Assembly: GCA_030247855.1 (NCBI GenBank)
Contig: JAPDRN010000006.1
Coordinates: 620,001 to 684,000 of the forward strand
Reading direction: 5' to 3'
Origin: Knufia peltigerae
Taxonomy: Eukaryota; Ascomycota; Eurotiomycetes; Chaetothyriales; Trichomeriaceae
DNA: 64,000 nucleotides
Position numbers and translations under genes: made by a program. Position 1 is the stretch's first letter. The number at the start of each line of letters is the position of its first letter. Below, one piece after another: positions 1 to 11,399 of this stretch. The notes under the pieces were generated by a model that worked only from the letters and a program-made list of their open reading frames with translations, was not told the DNA's origin and did no database searches.

Positions 1-514
1 CGAGTACTTCATCTACTCTTCGAATGGGTCATCGATGCCGGATGGAGAAGAAAAGCGGCACAATACCATATACACATAAGCCGAACTCCCGGTTCTAACT
101 ACAGTCAAGGCTTCCCGAACTATGGGAGAGCCGATGCCACATAATGCTGCACTGGACCTGTGATACCAACTCGTGAGATCCGACTGAAAACAGGTGAGAC
201 GCCTGGACGATCCCATGTTCGGAAAAGAACTTTTTGGGAAAATATTCGATTTGGAATATGATATAATTAGTATTACTTTCGTAGTGTTACACAAACATTA
301 AAAAAACCTCTCAGGAAGCAAGTAACCTCCTCCCAAATGGTTTGATGCAAAATGCCCAAATGCAACGCTCATGCTGGTTTTTTCCCCTCCTTGTTCCGTA
401 AATGCAGCCTTGAATTCCTCACCCGGGAGTTTCTCAACCGGGTACGCGCATACTGTCGCAGCCCGTCGAATTCAAAAGGTCTTCTGCCGCGTGGGTGTCC
501 GTATCACCACAACA
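1..514. other. left edge, no confident gene
   Basis: No gene can be supported here. Two plus-strand frames stay open from the first bases (one stops near 80, the other near 145) and either could be the tail of a gene that starts outside the window. They overlap, and neither shows a recognisable motif. The rest is the 3' flank of the minus-strand secreted-protein gene that ends at 515. Confidence 0.4.
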
Positions 515-1263
515 TTATACGGCTACCGGCAACAAGTTCACCTTGGAGCACGAACTCGGGTACGGGCCAGCGCCGTAGACGATGTTGTACAACTGAGGGT
601 TTGCCAATGACCAATCGCAAGCTGTAGAACAAAAAATCCCGAGTCAGTTTCCATCATGTTCAATACCTCGCACACATACACCTTGCGTGTATGCACACAA
701 GGAGCGGTTAAAAAACTTACCAAGCCATCCATGGGCGGATTGATTGTACTGCAATCCAGATGAGTTGAAGAAAAAACCCTGGTAATCAAGTCTGATTGCG
801 GAGATGCTAATGTCCGCCTCCATCCAGCCTGATATCAACGACAAAGATCAGCACGTGTCATTTTTTCTTCGCCTGCACAAAGAGGAGCGTATAACGGAAA
901 CAGAGAATCAATATACTCACGTTCATAAGTGTTGCTGGATGTGAGCGACAGAGGCCATGGGCCGATTTCATTGTTGGGATAGGTAAAGAGTTGCTGGGTA
1001 CCGTTGAGATAACCTTCCCAGGCCACGGATTTGTTGGAGGAGAGACCTGCAGCACCTAGACCGGCACCGGTGTGGTAGGAAAAGACCCAGAGGTCGGATT
1101 TGTTGGTGCCGCTGTCGATGTGGTCACCGTTGACCACATGGGTCTTGAGGTAGTAGCGGGATGGAGGGGTAGTTGTTGTTTCCCGTGTCTGAAGAAGCGG
1201 TGATGCCGACGCCAGGCCGAACACTGAGAGAAGGGTTGTGGTGAGAAGGATAGAGATCTGCAT
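515..1263 (-). CDS. small secreted protein, DUF7907-like
   Basis: Three exons (1263-921, 828-721, 621-515) give 185 residues. Both introns have GT-AG ends and joining them keeps frame throughout. The first 20 or so residues form a classic signal peptide (hydrophobic stretch, then ASASP), so the product should be secreted. The body has the pattern I associate with the fungal DUF7907 family: YYLKTHVV near the start, then WVFSYHTGAG, an FFFNSSGLQ segment, a GWLACDW segment and a closing PSSCSKVNL. Two cysteines late in the protein (CDW and SSCSK) could form a disulphide. The family has no known function; members are small extracellular fungal proteins. The family call comes from memory of the motif order, so the exon model is firmer than the name. 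Confidence 0.78.
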
Positions 1264-2888
1264 GGTGGGGAGGGATGTGGTGATGGATGTCTATGCTTGT
1301 AACTGCGTGCTTTTGATGCCGAAGAAATTGTTTTGGCACACCGAAAGTGAGATGGAGGTATCAGTCTTTGTGTGTCTGTTGGCAATAGCTACAGGACCCA
1401 AAATTGTACAAAAGTCTTAAGACTTGAACAGGATGAGAGTGTGTGGCAAGATGGGAAGCAATGAAGAATTCAATGATGGGAGGGTGAGCTTTCTTCTTTA
1501 TAGCTTCTTATTCTTTTGTCAGGTCACAGAGAGTTCAGGACGATCATACCTGTTCCTGGGCTCGTGTTCTGACATCTGGATCTCGCACGGCGAGGGCATT
1601 ACTTTTTAGGTGGTGATACGAGCGACGCCGGGAAGCCTGGAAAGAGGAACAAATGTGGATAATTCGGGTGCAGGCGAGGGAAAATGTCACTAGAGGAGGC
1701 GATGAGGTCGACTGTCTTGGGCCTGTTTGCCCTCTAGTCGAGGCACAGACCAATTGATCACCAGCACATGACCGGCAAGCTGCCTAAGGTTGCAGCTGTC
1801 GTCTGTCCTTTCGAGACATTCCTAAGCTGCTTTCTACCTAGGGAATGCATCTTTCTACCCCATACAAGATCCTTACCGAGAGAAGAAGAAAAAGCACGAA
1901 AAAGTTACGAAGAGGTAACAGTTTGGCAGAATTGGCAGACCGACTGACGGCTGGGCAATACACACACTCTCACACACTGTACATAAGAACAATAAAAATG
2001 AGCGTCAAGAATTGAAGGATGATGAGTGATGGATGGTGGATAGTGAGCTCTACATTGGAATCGTGTCACAAGTAAATCACCAGGGAATGATGATCCCTCG
2101 AGTACTCCGTACTTTACTAAGGGAATCTACCTCGTCTGTATGTAGAGTACTCGTAGGAGGTCAGTTAGAGAAGCTCCCCCCGCAGCTGGTACATCTACAG
2201 GCTCCGAGGGAAATACCTACCCTACATCATGATCGACAGGAGCTGAGCTCTGTGCTCCAGATGACGGAAGCAATGTACTCTAGTACGAGTAACAAGAAGA
2301 ATAAAATAGTGAGAGTCGCATGACGATGATGGCGATGATAATAATAATATGGAGCACTCACACTGGCAGTGAAATCATAACCCGAGATCCACGGACACGG
2401 GTAGAGGCATCTCTGGGCTCACCAGACTCACCAAACGGCAGCATAAAAGACTGGGGACTCCGGGGTGGATTTCTAGGTACAGTAAGGCATTGCATTTGGC
2501 ACACGGCACACGGCAGACCCTCTGGTTGCGCCGCTGCAACACTAATAAATCTCAACTTACGGCGCAGTACGTACAGTAGGTTAGGTTCTGTGAAACTAAT
2601 AATAGATCCTCTCAACGCGGGAAAAATACGAGCTTCAAAGTGGGTTGCATCACGTATTGTACCTATGTACTCCGTACAGTGCGGGATACGGGCGGGTGGT
2701 CAGTGACTTGACTTTCCAAGGCTGTGCGGCATTTCGGTAGCATCTTGAACCTCTTGCAGCCTCTTTGTGCATCTTCAGCTTTGCAACCAAGGACTCGGGA
2801 ACCGCTACTCTGTACATGCACTACGTTACTCTACAGCTTATTCACCCTCTCCAAAGTCCTTTCCATTTCTGTTACTCCAGTACTGATT
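1264..2888. other. 1.6 kb intergenic region
   Basis: I see no supported gene. The stretch holds the promoter of the secreted-protein gene on the left and the 3' flank of the aldo-keto reductase on the right. It contains two exact copies of GTACTCCGTAC (2102-2112 and 2667-2677), two copies of the related word TACTCGTA or its complement (2148-2155, 2284-2291) and a short GAT/AAT-rich simple tract near 2320-2350. Open frames here are short, and some start only at GTG. Confidence 0.6.
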
Positions 2889-3846
2889 TCACGACTTGTC
2901 GTTGGCGTCAAAAATGTGACCCCAGAATGCTCGGAAGTGATGTTGCTTCCCGAGGTCGGAGATCTCCTCAACTTCCTTGGGCGTGAGGGTAAAGGTGAAA
3001 ATGCGGAGCATGTCACTGAGTCTCTGTTCCTTGGAGCTGGTGGTGATGGCCACCACATTTTGATCCACGCACCATCGGAGGAGGATCTCCCCCGGGTTGA
3101 CGGCATACTTCTTCGACAACGAGTCCAGATAACCATCAAGTGGACCGCCCTTTGCCCGAGTCACCGGTGTCTGCGGTGCGTACGCCGACACTTTGATGTC
3201 CTTGCTCTTGTGGTATGCGAGCAAGTCTCCGTGCTGAAGGTAAGGATGGAACTCGATTTGGTTGATGGCCGGTCTCACTTTGCAAGTTTCGAGGATGGTA
3301 TCCAAGTGTTCCTTGAGAAAATTGCTCACCCCAATGCTCTTTGCCTTGCCGGCTGCCGCGACTTGCTCCATCTCAGCCCATGCCTTCTGCAACCGTTGCT
3401 TGTCTCCCTTGGCAAAAAAGGGGGAGTGAATGAGGTACAGATCCACGTATTCCAAGCCCATGTTTTTGAGACTGCGGTCGAGAGCCGCCGGAATGTCGTT
3501 GATCGAGTCCTTGGAATCATCCACCTTGGTTGTGACAAACAGCTTTTCACGGGGAACCTTGCTGGCCCTAATGGCATCTCCGAGCTCCTCCTCAGTGTTG
3601 TACATTTCAGCTCCATCTAGATGAGTATAGCCTACCTTGATGGCTGTCTTGGTGGCATCGATACATGCTTGGTCCTTGGCTCCTGGGGCTTTGTACCAGG
3701 CAGTTCCCGTCCCAAAGCCAATCTGACACAGAAATCAGTCCATCGCTTCCTTCAAACATCCATCAAGCACGTGGACAACTCACCATGGGGATTTTATTGC
3801 CATCGGGCAAAGTCAGATCGGGCACAGAAAGCTCGAGTTTGGCCAT
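2889..3846 (-). CDS. aldo-keto reductase (alpha-keto amide reductase-like)
   Basis: Two exons (3846-3784 and 3722-2889) encode 298 residues, the usual size of an NADPH-dependent aldo-keto reductase with a TIM-barrel fold. The catalytic tetrad is visible: Asp57 and Tyr62 (in HLDGAEMY), Lys87 (in TTKVDD) and His120 (in LIHSPF). The segment GFGTGTAWYK near residue 23, VGVSNF-type IGVSNF in the middle and TTSSKEQR near the end resemble yeast YDL124W, an NADPH-dependent alpha-keto amide reductase, more than the xylose reductases. It should reduce carbonyl compounds in the cytosol; the natural substrate cannot be read from sequence. The N-terminal exon encodes 21 residues, ending just before the nucleotide-site strand. 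The first ATG that keeps the barrel start (MAKLELSV) was taken as the start. Confidence 0.9.
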
Positions 3847-4469
3847 AGTGGTGGAAAATGAATGACGCAAGTGATGTCGGGGTAGAATTGATGCGCGAAT
3901 GCTCACCGAAGCTGAACGACCAGAGAGGAATGATGGGTGGCAACGTCTCATGTACATACACCAGCGCCCAGTGATTAAATTTCAATATCTCGAGAAAAAA
4001 ACAGAGAGCGGCGGGTGCGGTCCGACACTTCATAAGAAAGATAATGATGGTTCAGCGGTTGCTGCATCGCGCAATTCACCCTCAACCACAAGTGGGGGAG
4101 TTCGCACTAAGTTAGATCCCGACTGCGCAATCCTCATCCATCAAATTCCTTTAACCCAATGACGTTCGCTGGACATGCGAGACTCGAGACTTTGCTTGTC
4201 CAACTATTTCCCACGCTCTGGCCCTGTTCTCGCTCTTTGCAAAATCGTGATACTTCGCAACCCTGTCACGTTGTATACTGACGGCGAGGCGAAATGCAGC
4301 AGAAAGGCTCCCTATCATCACTTCGCAATTGGAAACAGCTCGCGACCGGGTCGCCCGTCGTGTGACTAACAGGGAGTCGAGCGTCATGGCTGAAATGTGT
4401 TGTCAGTGAGATGATGGTCTGCTTGCTGATGGCCTTGTTCAGAATCTGGTAACCGCGATGGTATGCTGC
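3847..4469. other. intergenic region
   Basis: The promoter and 5' leader of the aldo-keto reductase and the 3' flank of the Rab gene lie here. I see no gene, repeat or clear regulatory site. Confidence 0.6.
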
Positions 4470-5322
4470 TCAGCAACAATTTCGCCCCTGACCACTCTTG
4501 ACCGCATCATTCATCGTAAGGTTGACAGTCTTCGGAGCTTTGCCCTGCATGTCTCGACCACCGCCTGTCCCATACCCTTTGACTCCGCTCCGTCGATCGT
4601 TCAGGTCATATTTCCCAGCTTCAATGTTTTGGTATATCCTTTCGGCCACCTCAAGGAATGCTTTTTCCACGCCTTCACCACTTTTTGCGCTCGTCTCGAC
4701 GTACTTGACGACGTTTTCGCGCCGACACCAATCTTCGGCCTCTTCCCGGCTGACTGCGCGTTTGCTTCCGCCTTCGATGTCGGTGCTTTGTTCAGCCAGA
4801 TCCAGCTTGTTACCGACTAAGATGACAACAATACCTTCCTCAGCGATTTGTCGCAGGTCGTTGAGCCATGCAGTGACTGATTCGAAACTGCTACGTCGTG
4901 TAACATCAAAGACCAGCAGAGCTCCAGATGCGCCCCGAAAATAACTTCTTGTTATGCTCTTGTATGTTTCTTGACCTGCTGTATCCCATAATGAGAGTTT
5001 CATCTTCTTCTGCTCCGGTGTTCCATTTGGCCATTGTTGTCCATTAGGCTGGGCAATTCCTAAGGACGTATTTGCTGGGGGACCGACAGGAACTATTCGT
5101 GACCCGAATTCGACGCCGATGGTGACATCATGTGAAGCAGAAAACCGACCTTCGCAGAGTCGAATGGTTAGGCTGGATTTGCCGGTACCTAGATAGGTCC
5201 ATTAGCTTCCAACACAGATATTAAGCATCGGCGCATCATAACCTACCAGAATCACCTATGCAGACAAGTTTGGCGATGTAATTCCAGGGCAGTTTAGGAG
5301 CATCAGTTGTGATGTTTGGCAT
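4470..5322 (-). CDS. Rab-family small GTPase (Rab2/Rab4-like)
   Basis: Two exons (5322-5247 and 5188-4470) encode 264 residues; the intron falls inside the P-loop codon for Gly26. All G-motifs are present: P-loop GDSGTGKS at 23-30, switch I HDVTIGVEFG around 46-55, WDTAGQE around 92-98, NKLD at 152-155 and ETSAK near 190. The C-terminus ends in Cys-Cys, the double geranylgeranylation signal of Rabs. The HDVTIGVEFG sequence points to the Rab2/Rab4/Rab14 group, so a role in Golgi or endosomal membrane traffic is likely. The protein is about 50 residues longer than usual, mainly because of an insert at about 57-87 between switch I and switch II that is rich in Gly, Pro, Asn and Gln. The gene is divergent from the SLC44-like gene. 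Confidence 0.9.
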
Positions 5323-5958
5323 GAGCGCTGTAGTGTAGTATGATGTGATTCAAGCTACCGACCAACTAGGTAGGGTTTTCGATGGCGACAAAGTAGAAAA
5401 GAAGCCAGGGGGTCACTTAAGAGTACTTGGGCAAGGGTGTGTTGTATGGAGAGATATGGCGAACCATCTGGTGACGGACTGAGTTGTTAGAGAAATACAA
5501 ATCGAGTGCAATGACGTCCAAATGACTAGTGATCTATTGGGGATTTGGTGCCTGAACCAACCCTTGTGGCTGGCCAAGTCATCACAGGCCACTTGACTTC
5601 ATGCTTGAACGCCTGGACTGCCGCCACATGTCCAGGTGCTCATTCTGTCCGACCGTGCACCGTGACCATCATCGGTGGCAGCCTTTCGGCCTTTGTCTCA
5701 GCATTCTCACCGACCCAACTCGCCGTCACCAGTCCGGACTCAAAGCACCGATAGCATTCACTGCTTCATCTCTACTTATCTCATCAACACAATTGATCTT
5801 ATTGTTGGCAGCCATCTTCCGCTAGGAGGGACGTCTAAGGCTGCATATATCCGCATTGTAACCTGCTCGATACACAACGCTTATCGCCATCTCTTCGCAC
5901 CCAATTCACACCGGTGAGAGCTCGCGTGATTACTGCCTGCGGGCAGGATGTTCTCCGA
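5323..5958. promoter_or_regulatory. bidirectional intergenic promoter region
   Basis: These 636 bases separate the divergent Rab and SLC44-like genes and must hold both promoters and leaders. I see no clear TATA box or repeat. An open frame in phase with the SLC44-like gene extends upstream to 5914 but starts there with GTG, not ATG. Confidence 0.55.
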
Positions 5959-8298
5959 ATGTATGACTCGAGGAGAATACCCTCCAGAGAAAACCATGCT
6001 GATGAGCTTCTAGACGCCTCCCGCTTCCTGGCTCAGTCACAATCACGTATCAGTTTTGCCCCCGTCGAAGAGCGCCGTTCTCCAGATGATCGATCCCGAC
6101 GCTCAAATCAGACATGGAGGGCGTCGACGGCATCGAGGACCTCCAATACTCGAGTCCCTAACCCTTATCAGCCTACCGCTTCGCAATTGTCCGCATTCCC
6201 TTTCGCATCACGTTTAAATCCTCAACAAGCGCCCCTCTTCTACAGTGCTACCGATGAGTTCCGGGAAGAGAACGACGAAGAAGAGCATGAACGAGACATG
6301 GCAGATTTCTACGCACTGCAGAGATCGAGAAGGCAACTCGGAGCCAGTGATCTCCAGGCATCGTCCGATGCGGGAGAAGGAAGTGAAGACAGCATAAACG
6401 GAGAAAGCAGCCACAGGGACGACGTGCACGAGCTAGGCATGAGAAGAGGAGGTGGCATTAGGAGTTCATGGCATGGCGGCGTCCGATCGTCTCGACGGAG
6501 AGGGCCAGGCCTGGAAGATCTAGCAGAATCAGCAGACTCAGTAGAGTCGGACCCGGCCACTGCAAGTAGGGCCTCAGGGACTCGTATGGTTGACGTCGGC
6601 TTGGAGGACACCTTGAGAAGTGAATATGACGACGAGCCTCCTGAGGATCTGATGGAGAATCCTCCGTCCGTCCAGCAACTGCGGACACGCAAAGCAGCCT
6701 TGCACGATGACTCTGGGCCAGAGTATTCGGATGGGGATGATAGTGACGACGCACCTCGAAAACGACTCCTTGCCGATGAGCAGAGTCGTGCAATCGACGG
6801 GCATGGCCAACCTGACGATCTTCAACCACCACCAAATCGGCAACCTAAGCATGATGCCTTCTGGGGACAGATCTATCTCCTGAATCTGGCAGCCATGTTT
6901 ACTACCTGGTTTCTCATTTTCCTTCACACCGAGTCGCCCAGTAAGAGGCAACCACTTGGCGACACAATATATACAACCTTGCACGGATCATTTTATCTTT
7001 TAGCGACTTATACCCTTGTAGCGACCTTCGTTTCACTATTTTGGCTTGCGGCACTCAGGTCGTATGTTCGATATCTTGTCTACGGCATTGTCATTGCCGT
7101 GCCAGTCATTCTTTATTCATTCTGGCTCTACCCATTCATCTCCAGCTACCGGGGGGCCTGGCACGGATCAAGTGCTCAGGACACTGTCATGCGATGGTCT
7201 TCTCTCGTCCCGGCGGTCATGGCCACGCTATGGATCTTAGCGGTCATACGAGGCAGGCTGGCCATGCAAAAGGCCATCTCAATACTGGAGTTTGCCACCA
7301 GGATCCTGGCCGCCAATCCAACCTTGGTCTTGGTAGGGTTTTCGGTTTTGGGATTCATAATCAGCTTTACCTGGCTGTGGCTCTCCATGTTCACCAGGGT
7401 CTTCCTGGGTGGCCATCCCTTATCTCGTTCTACGATCAGCAGATTCGTGATCGATACCTCCACATGGTGGGTTGGATTGTACTTCGTTCTAGTCTATCTC
7501 TGGACAATCGCCTTTGCTTTTGGCATGCAGCGCACCATCACTTCTGCAACAGTTTCGCAATGGTACTTCCACCGTCTAGCCATTCCAGCACCGACATCTC
7601 AAGCCATCGTAAAGGCGGCTTTATTTCATTCGGCGACTACGCTTTTCGGGACAATTTCTCTTTTTACGGGACTGGGACTGTTGGTTAGACTCCCACTGCT
7701 TGTCCTACCCCGTCGGATGACAATGCTTCTGGGAGTGGCCATGTACTCCTTCATACCGAGTCCAATTGCTGTGCTGATCAATCCGCTGACTCTCACATAC
7801 GCGGCCATTCACTCTCAGCCTCTCAGCGTCAGCGCGAGAGGACTTTCTCAGATGCATTTTCTCACACCGAACGATGCCACGACGTCTTTGCATCCCAATA
7901 CGTTCAATCGGCGTCAACGCTCAGATGGCTGGTCTGCCGATACGACCCCGCTGTTACCCTACCGGTTAGCCAAACTCATACTACATGCGACAAGATTCAT
8001 CATGTCCCTAGCCTTGGGGTTTGGTGGATGGGTCTCAACTGCGCGGTCTCTACGACTCGAAGGAGCCGGCGCCAAGGGAAGCCTCTATGCATATGTGGTC
8101 GGTCTCATAGCCGGAGCCATTGGCTGGGGGATCCTGGGAGCGATGGAGGGCGTGCTCGCGTGCATTGTGGATGCCGTAGTGGTGTGCTGGGGAAGTGAAG
8201 TAGGTAGTACTGGCACTGGGGAAGTCAGGTATTGCCGAGAAGCAGGCAATCTTTTCGGTGAGGATGAGGACAGAATCGGACGAGTCAGCCTAGCTTGA
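5959..8298 (+). CDS. SLC44/CTL choline-transporter-like membrane protein
   Basis: A single exon encodes 779 residues from the first in-frame ATG at 5959. The first 300 or so residues are hydrophilic, acidic and rich in Ser, Arg and Asp, so probably disordered and cytosolic. From about residue 302 there is a series of roughly ten hydrophobic segments, ending in the block LALGFGGWVSTARSL and a segment that starts ayVVGLIAGAIGW and runs to the acidic tail. This conserved C-terminal half is typical of the choline transporter-like family (Pns1/Ctl1 in yeasts). Members are polytopic proteins of the plasma membrane or vacuole/endosomes; fission yeast Ctl1 has been tied to autophagy. Choline transport itself is not established for the fungal members, so the substrate is left open. 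The 3' flank carries no neighbour within 700 bases. Confidence 0.85.
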   Translation: MYDSRRIPSRENHADELLDASRFLAQSQSRISFAPVEERRSPDDRSRRSNQTWRASTASRTSNTRVPNPYQPTASQLSAFPFASRLNPQQAPLFYSATDEFREENDEEEHERDMADFYALQRSRRQLGASDLQASSDAGEGSEDSINGESSHRDDVHELGMRRGGGIRSSWHGGVRSSRRRGPGLEDLAESADSVESDPATASRASGTRMVDVGLEDTLRSEYDDEPPEDLMENPPSVQQLRTRKAALHDDSGPEYSDGDDSDDAPRKRLLADEQSRAIDGHGQPDDLQPPPNRQPKHDAFWGQIYLLNLAAMFTTWFLIFLHTESPSKRQPLGDTIYTTLHGSFYLLATYTLVATFVSLFWLAALRSYVRYLVYGIVIAVPVILYSFWLYPFISSYRGAWHGSSAQDTVMRWSSLVPAVMATLWILAVIRGRLAMQKAISILEFATRILAANPTLVLVGFSVLGFIISFTWLWLSMFTRVFLGGHPLSRSTISRFVIDTSTWWVGLYFVLVYLWTIAFAFGMQRTITSATVSQWYFHRLAIPAPTSQAIVKAALFHSATTLFGTISLFTGLGLLVRLPLLVLPRRMTMLLGVAMYSFIPSPIAVLINPLTLTYAAIHSQPLSVSARGLSQMHFLTPNDATTSLHPNTFNRRQRSDGWSADTTPLLPYRLAKLILHATRFIMSLALGFGGWVSTARSLRLEGAGAKGSLYAYVVGLIAGAIGWGILGAMEGVLACIVDAVVVCWGSEVGSTGTGEVRYCREAGNLFGEDEDRIGRVSLA

Positions 8299-9010
8299 AG
8301 CTCGTCCGGAATGCGTGCTTCCTCCAGTACCAAGAAGGAGGCCACTTGAGGACGAGAAGGAGATCAATCTGTCGGCGACAGCTCTGATAGCCAGACTAGA
8401 GACCAACGGTTGGAGGCTAGAATCGAGTATTATCCCTTGACAAAACCCACCACGTTCATATTTAGATGGAGACTTGTACTTTTCACGTGCCGGCCATTCT
8501 TTTTTTGGCCCTTTTGACTATGGATTTTACTAGAGGGCGAACTCTGCTGCGGAGTCCAGTCAACATGTCAGGCCAGGCCAAAAATGTTGTTAATGCGGCC
8601 CCTGAATGCTTCCGGGCTGCGCCAAGTGGCCCTTCTTCACCAGGTACTACGGGATCACGAGTAAAGGCCACCATATCCAACCCTTCAAAAGTTGACGCGC
8701 ATTAAATGCCAGCTTTCACAATTACTTCCCTACAACTCTCCTGATCTTTCTCTATTCTCCTTCTTACCTTGCTTGAAATGTCTTCTTCTTCTTCCCTTCT
8801 TTTCATCATCTAATTCTTCTCTGTCTTCACCAGTCTTTGCTTCAGCTTTCTTCCGCCAACGCGCAACGACGCGCAAGGCTCTCCCTGCCTTCATCGATCT
8901 TACCCACGGTAGCAAGTCGTCCGGTTACACGACTGCCCGCCATAGAGGGCTCTACTCCTCCTTCGAATTCGTCTACAGGATCGTTCTAGATCCTTCGTCC
9001 CTCTCACATC
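8299..9010. promoter_or_regulatory. promoter and leader of PMT2
   Basis: This stretch lies between the SLC44-like stop and the PMT2 start. About 8735-8850 is a strong pyrimidine-rich tract (runs of CTT and TCT), a common feature just upstream of transcription starts in filamentous fungi. I see no gene. Confidence 0.5.
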
Positions 9011-11399
9011 ATGGCTGCTGCGGACAGCGGATATACCACTGGCGCAGGGCGAGACGATACTGATCTGCGTCGAAGAAATGTTGCCAGTTATGAGAACGCC
9101 AATGGACAACATGTCTACAAGGTGGATGCCGAAGACGTGAAGAAGCTCAAAATACAAAAGGTGCGAAAGATGGCACTTACAAGACACAACCCCTAACAAT
9201 ATTTTCAGAAGTCGGGCATCCTCGAGATCCTCGACGAGTGGGAATTCATCATAGCCCCCATTGTCTTCACTGCGTTTGCCCTCTTTACACGACTATGGAA
9301 GATAGGTTTATCTCCTATTGTGACATGGGACGAAGCCCAGTAAGTTGGATGACCATTTGCTACCACACTGCAAGCTAACGTTCGTTGCAGTTTCGGCAAA
9401 TTTGGATCCCACTACCTCAAGCGAGAGTTTTACTTCGACGTCCATCCACCCCTAGGGAAGATGCTGGTGGGCCTGTCTGGCTACCTGGCTGGATACAACG
9501 GTTCATTCGAGTTCAAGTCCGGCGAGACCTATCCGGAAGGCGTTAACTACACCTTCATGCGGATATTCAATGCCCTCTTTGGCGCAGTGACAATTCCCTT
9601 GACATATTACACCGCGAGGGAGCTCAACTTTAAGCGTCCGGCTGTCTGGTTGATGACTCTCATGGTCCTTTGCGAGAACTCCTACGCCACCATCTCCAGA
9701 TTTATTCTCCTCGACTCCATGCTTTTGTGCTTCACCTTCACCACGGTCTTGTGCTGGGCGAGATTCCACCGTCTGCAGCACAAGAGCTTTTCAATCGAAT
9801 GGTTTGCGTGGCTGTTCCTGACCGGGCTCAGCATTGGGTGTGTGTGCAGTGTCAAATGGGTTGGCTTGTTCGCCACGGCCTTGGTTGGCCTGTACACGGC
9901 CGAAGATCTGTGGAACAAGTTTGGTGACCTAAAGATGCCAAAGACCGAGCTAGCAGCCCATGTGGTTGCTCGAGTAGGCGGACTCATCGTCATACCAATG
10001 CTGGTCTATATGTTCTCATTCTATCTGCATTTCTTGATCCTAGAGAACTCCGGTCCTGGCGACGCCCAGATGTCGTCACTTTTCCAAGCGAACCTCAGAG
10101 GCACCGAAGTTGGCAAGGACTCGCCTCTGGAAATCGCTCTGGGATCAAGGGTTACTATCAAGAACATGGGTTATGGAGGTGGGCTGCTGCACTCCCACGT
10201 GCAGACGTATCCCGAAGGCAGTGGTCAACAACAAATTACCTGCTACCATCATAAGGACGCCAACAACGATTGGTTTTTCTATCCCAATCGAAGCCAGCCC
10301 GAATTCGATCCGGAAGCGCCTTTAAGTTTCGTTGCCGACAAGCAAGTTGTTCGTCTCGTCCACGCACAAACCGGTCGCAACCTGCATTCGCATTCCGTGG
10401 CTGCCCCAGTTACCAAGGCTGACTATGAAGTCTCTTGCTATGGCAATCTGACCGTTGGCGACGAGAAGGACCACTGGAAGGTCGAGGTCGTCAGCGATGC
10501 AGCATCCTCCGACAGATCTCGAATTCGAACCCTCACCACGGCATTCCGACTGCGTCACACTGAGTTGGGTTGCTACCTCCGCGCCGGAACAGTCAATCTT
10601 CCACAATGGGGTTTCAAGCAAATTGAAACGACATGCGCCAAGAATGCCAGCCCTAGAGATGTATACACGCACTGGAACGTGGAGTCTCATGTTAATGAGC
10701 GACGTAAGTTCAGAAACCCCCTTCAATCGTTCTCCCTACTAACGTCCTGCAGTTCCACCTGGCGAAGCCAAGAACTATCGCTCTCCATTCTTCAAGGATT
10801 TTATTCACTTGAACGTCGCAATGATGACGTCCAACAACGCTCTTGTGCCTGACCCGGATAAGCAAGACGACTTGGCCTCGCAATTCTGGCAATGGCCTAT
10901 TCTTCATGTCGGTCTCCGCATGTGTTCATGGGATGATAGCATTACGAAGTACTTCCTTCTCGGCAACCCGCTCGTCTACTGGGGCTCGACCGCATCATTG
11001 GGCGTTGCAGGTTTGATTGTCCTGTGGTATTTGATTCGCTGGCAGCGAGGATACGACGAACTTCGCCAGACCGATATCGATCAAATCCACTACTCTGGAA
11101 TCTACCCTCTGATTGGCTGGTTCTTCCATTATTTACCCTTTGTCATGATGGGACGAGTCACGTATGTCCATCACTACTACCCGGCTCTCTACTTTGCCAT
11201 TCTCGTGTCGGGTTTCTGCGTCGATTGGATGACGCGACCCCTTAACAAGACTGTGCGCTGGGGTGTTTACTCTATCCTGTACGCTGCAACAATTGGCTTG
11301 TTCGTCTTGTTCAGCCCGATCGTTTTCGGTATGCAAGGCCCCAACAAGAATTATGCGTACCTCAGATGGTTCAACAGATGGAGAATCTCGGATGCTTAG
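9011..11399 (+). CDS. pmt2: protein O-mannosyltransferase, PMT2 family
   Basis: Four exons (9011-9160, 9209-9339, 9391-10703, 10753-11399) join in frame to 746 residues. The enzyme moves mannose from dolichyl-phosphate mannose to Ser/Thr of secretory proteins in the ER lumen, the first step of fungal O-mannosylation. The loop-1 block DEAHFGKFGSHY with the Asp-Glu pair, then DVHPPLGKML, identifies the PMT2 subfamily rather than PMT1 or PMT4. Central MIR repeats with LHSH motifs (near LLHSHVQTYP and NLHSHSV) follow at about 330-510. The C-terminal half carries further membrane helices and HYLPFVMMGR. Intron 2 splits the His codon of DEAH, and joining restores it exactly. PMT2 enzymes normally pair with a PMT1-family partner, which is not in this window. 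Confidence 0.96.

Noticed and set aside
1..150. Two overlapping plus-strand open frames at the left edge that could be the tail of a gene
   Set aside because: They overlap in different frames, have no recognisable motif, and the start lies outside the window, so neither can be chosen.
2102..2677. GTACTCCGTAC copies as ends of a small transposable element (MITE)
   Set aside because: The sequences next to the two copies, and next to the other copies in the window, do not resemble each other and no target-site duplication is seen.
2724..3620. Long plus-strand open frame of about 298 codons
   Set aside because: It is antisense to the aldo-keto reductase, begins with GTG, and encodes no recognisable domain, while the minus strand has the full catalytic tetrad.
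5914..5958. Upstream extension of the SLC44-like protein by 15 codons
   Set aside because: The extension starts with GTG; the first in-frame ATG is at 5959.
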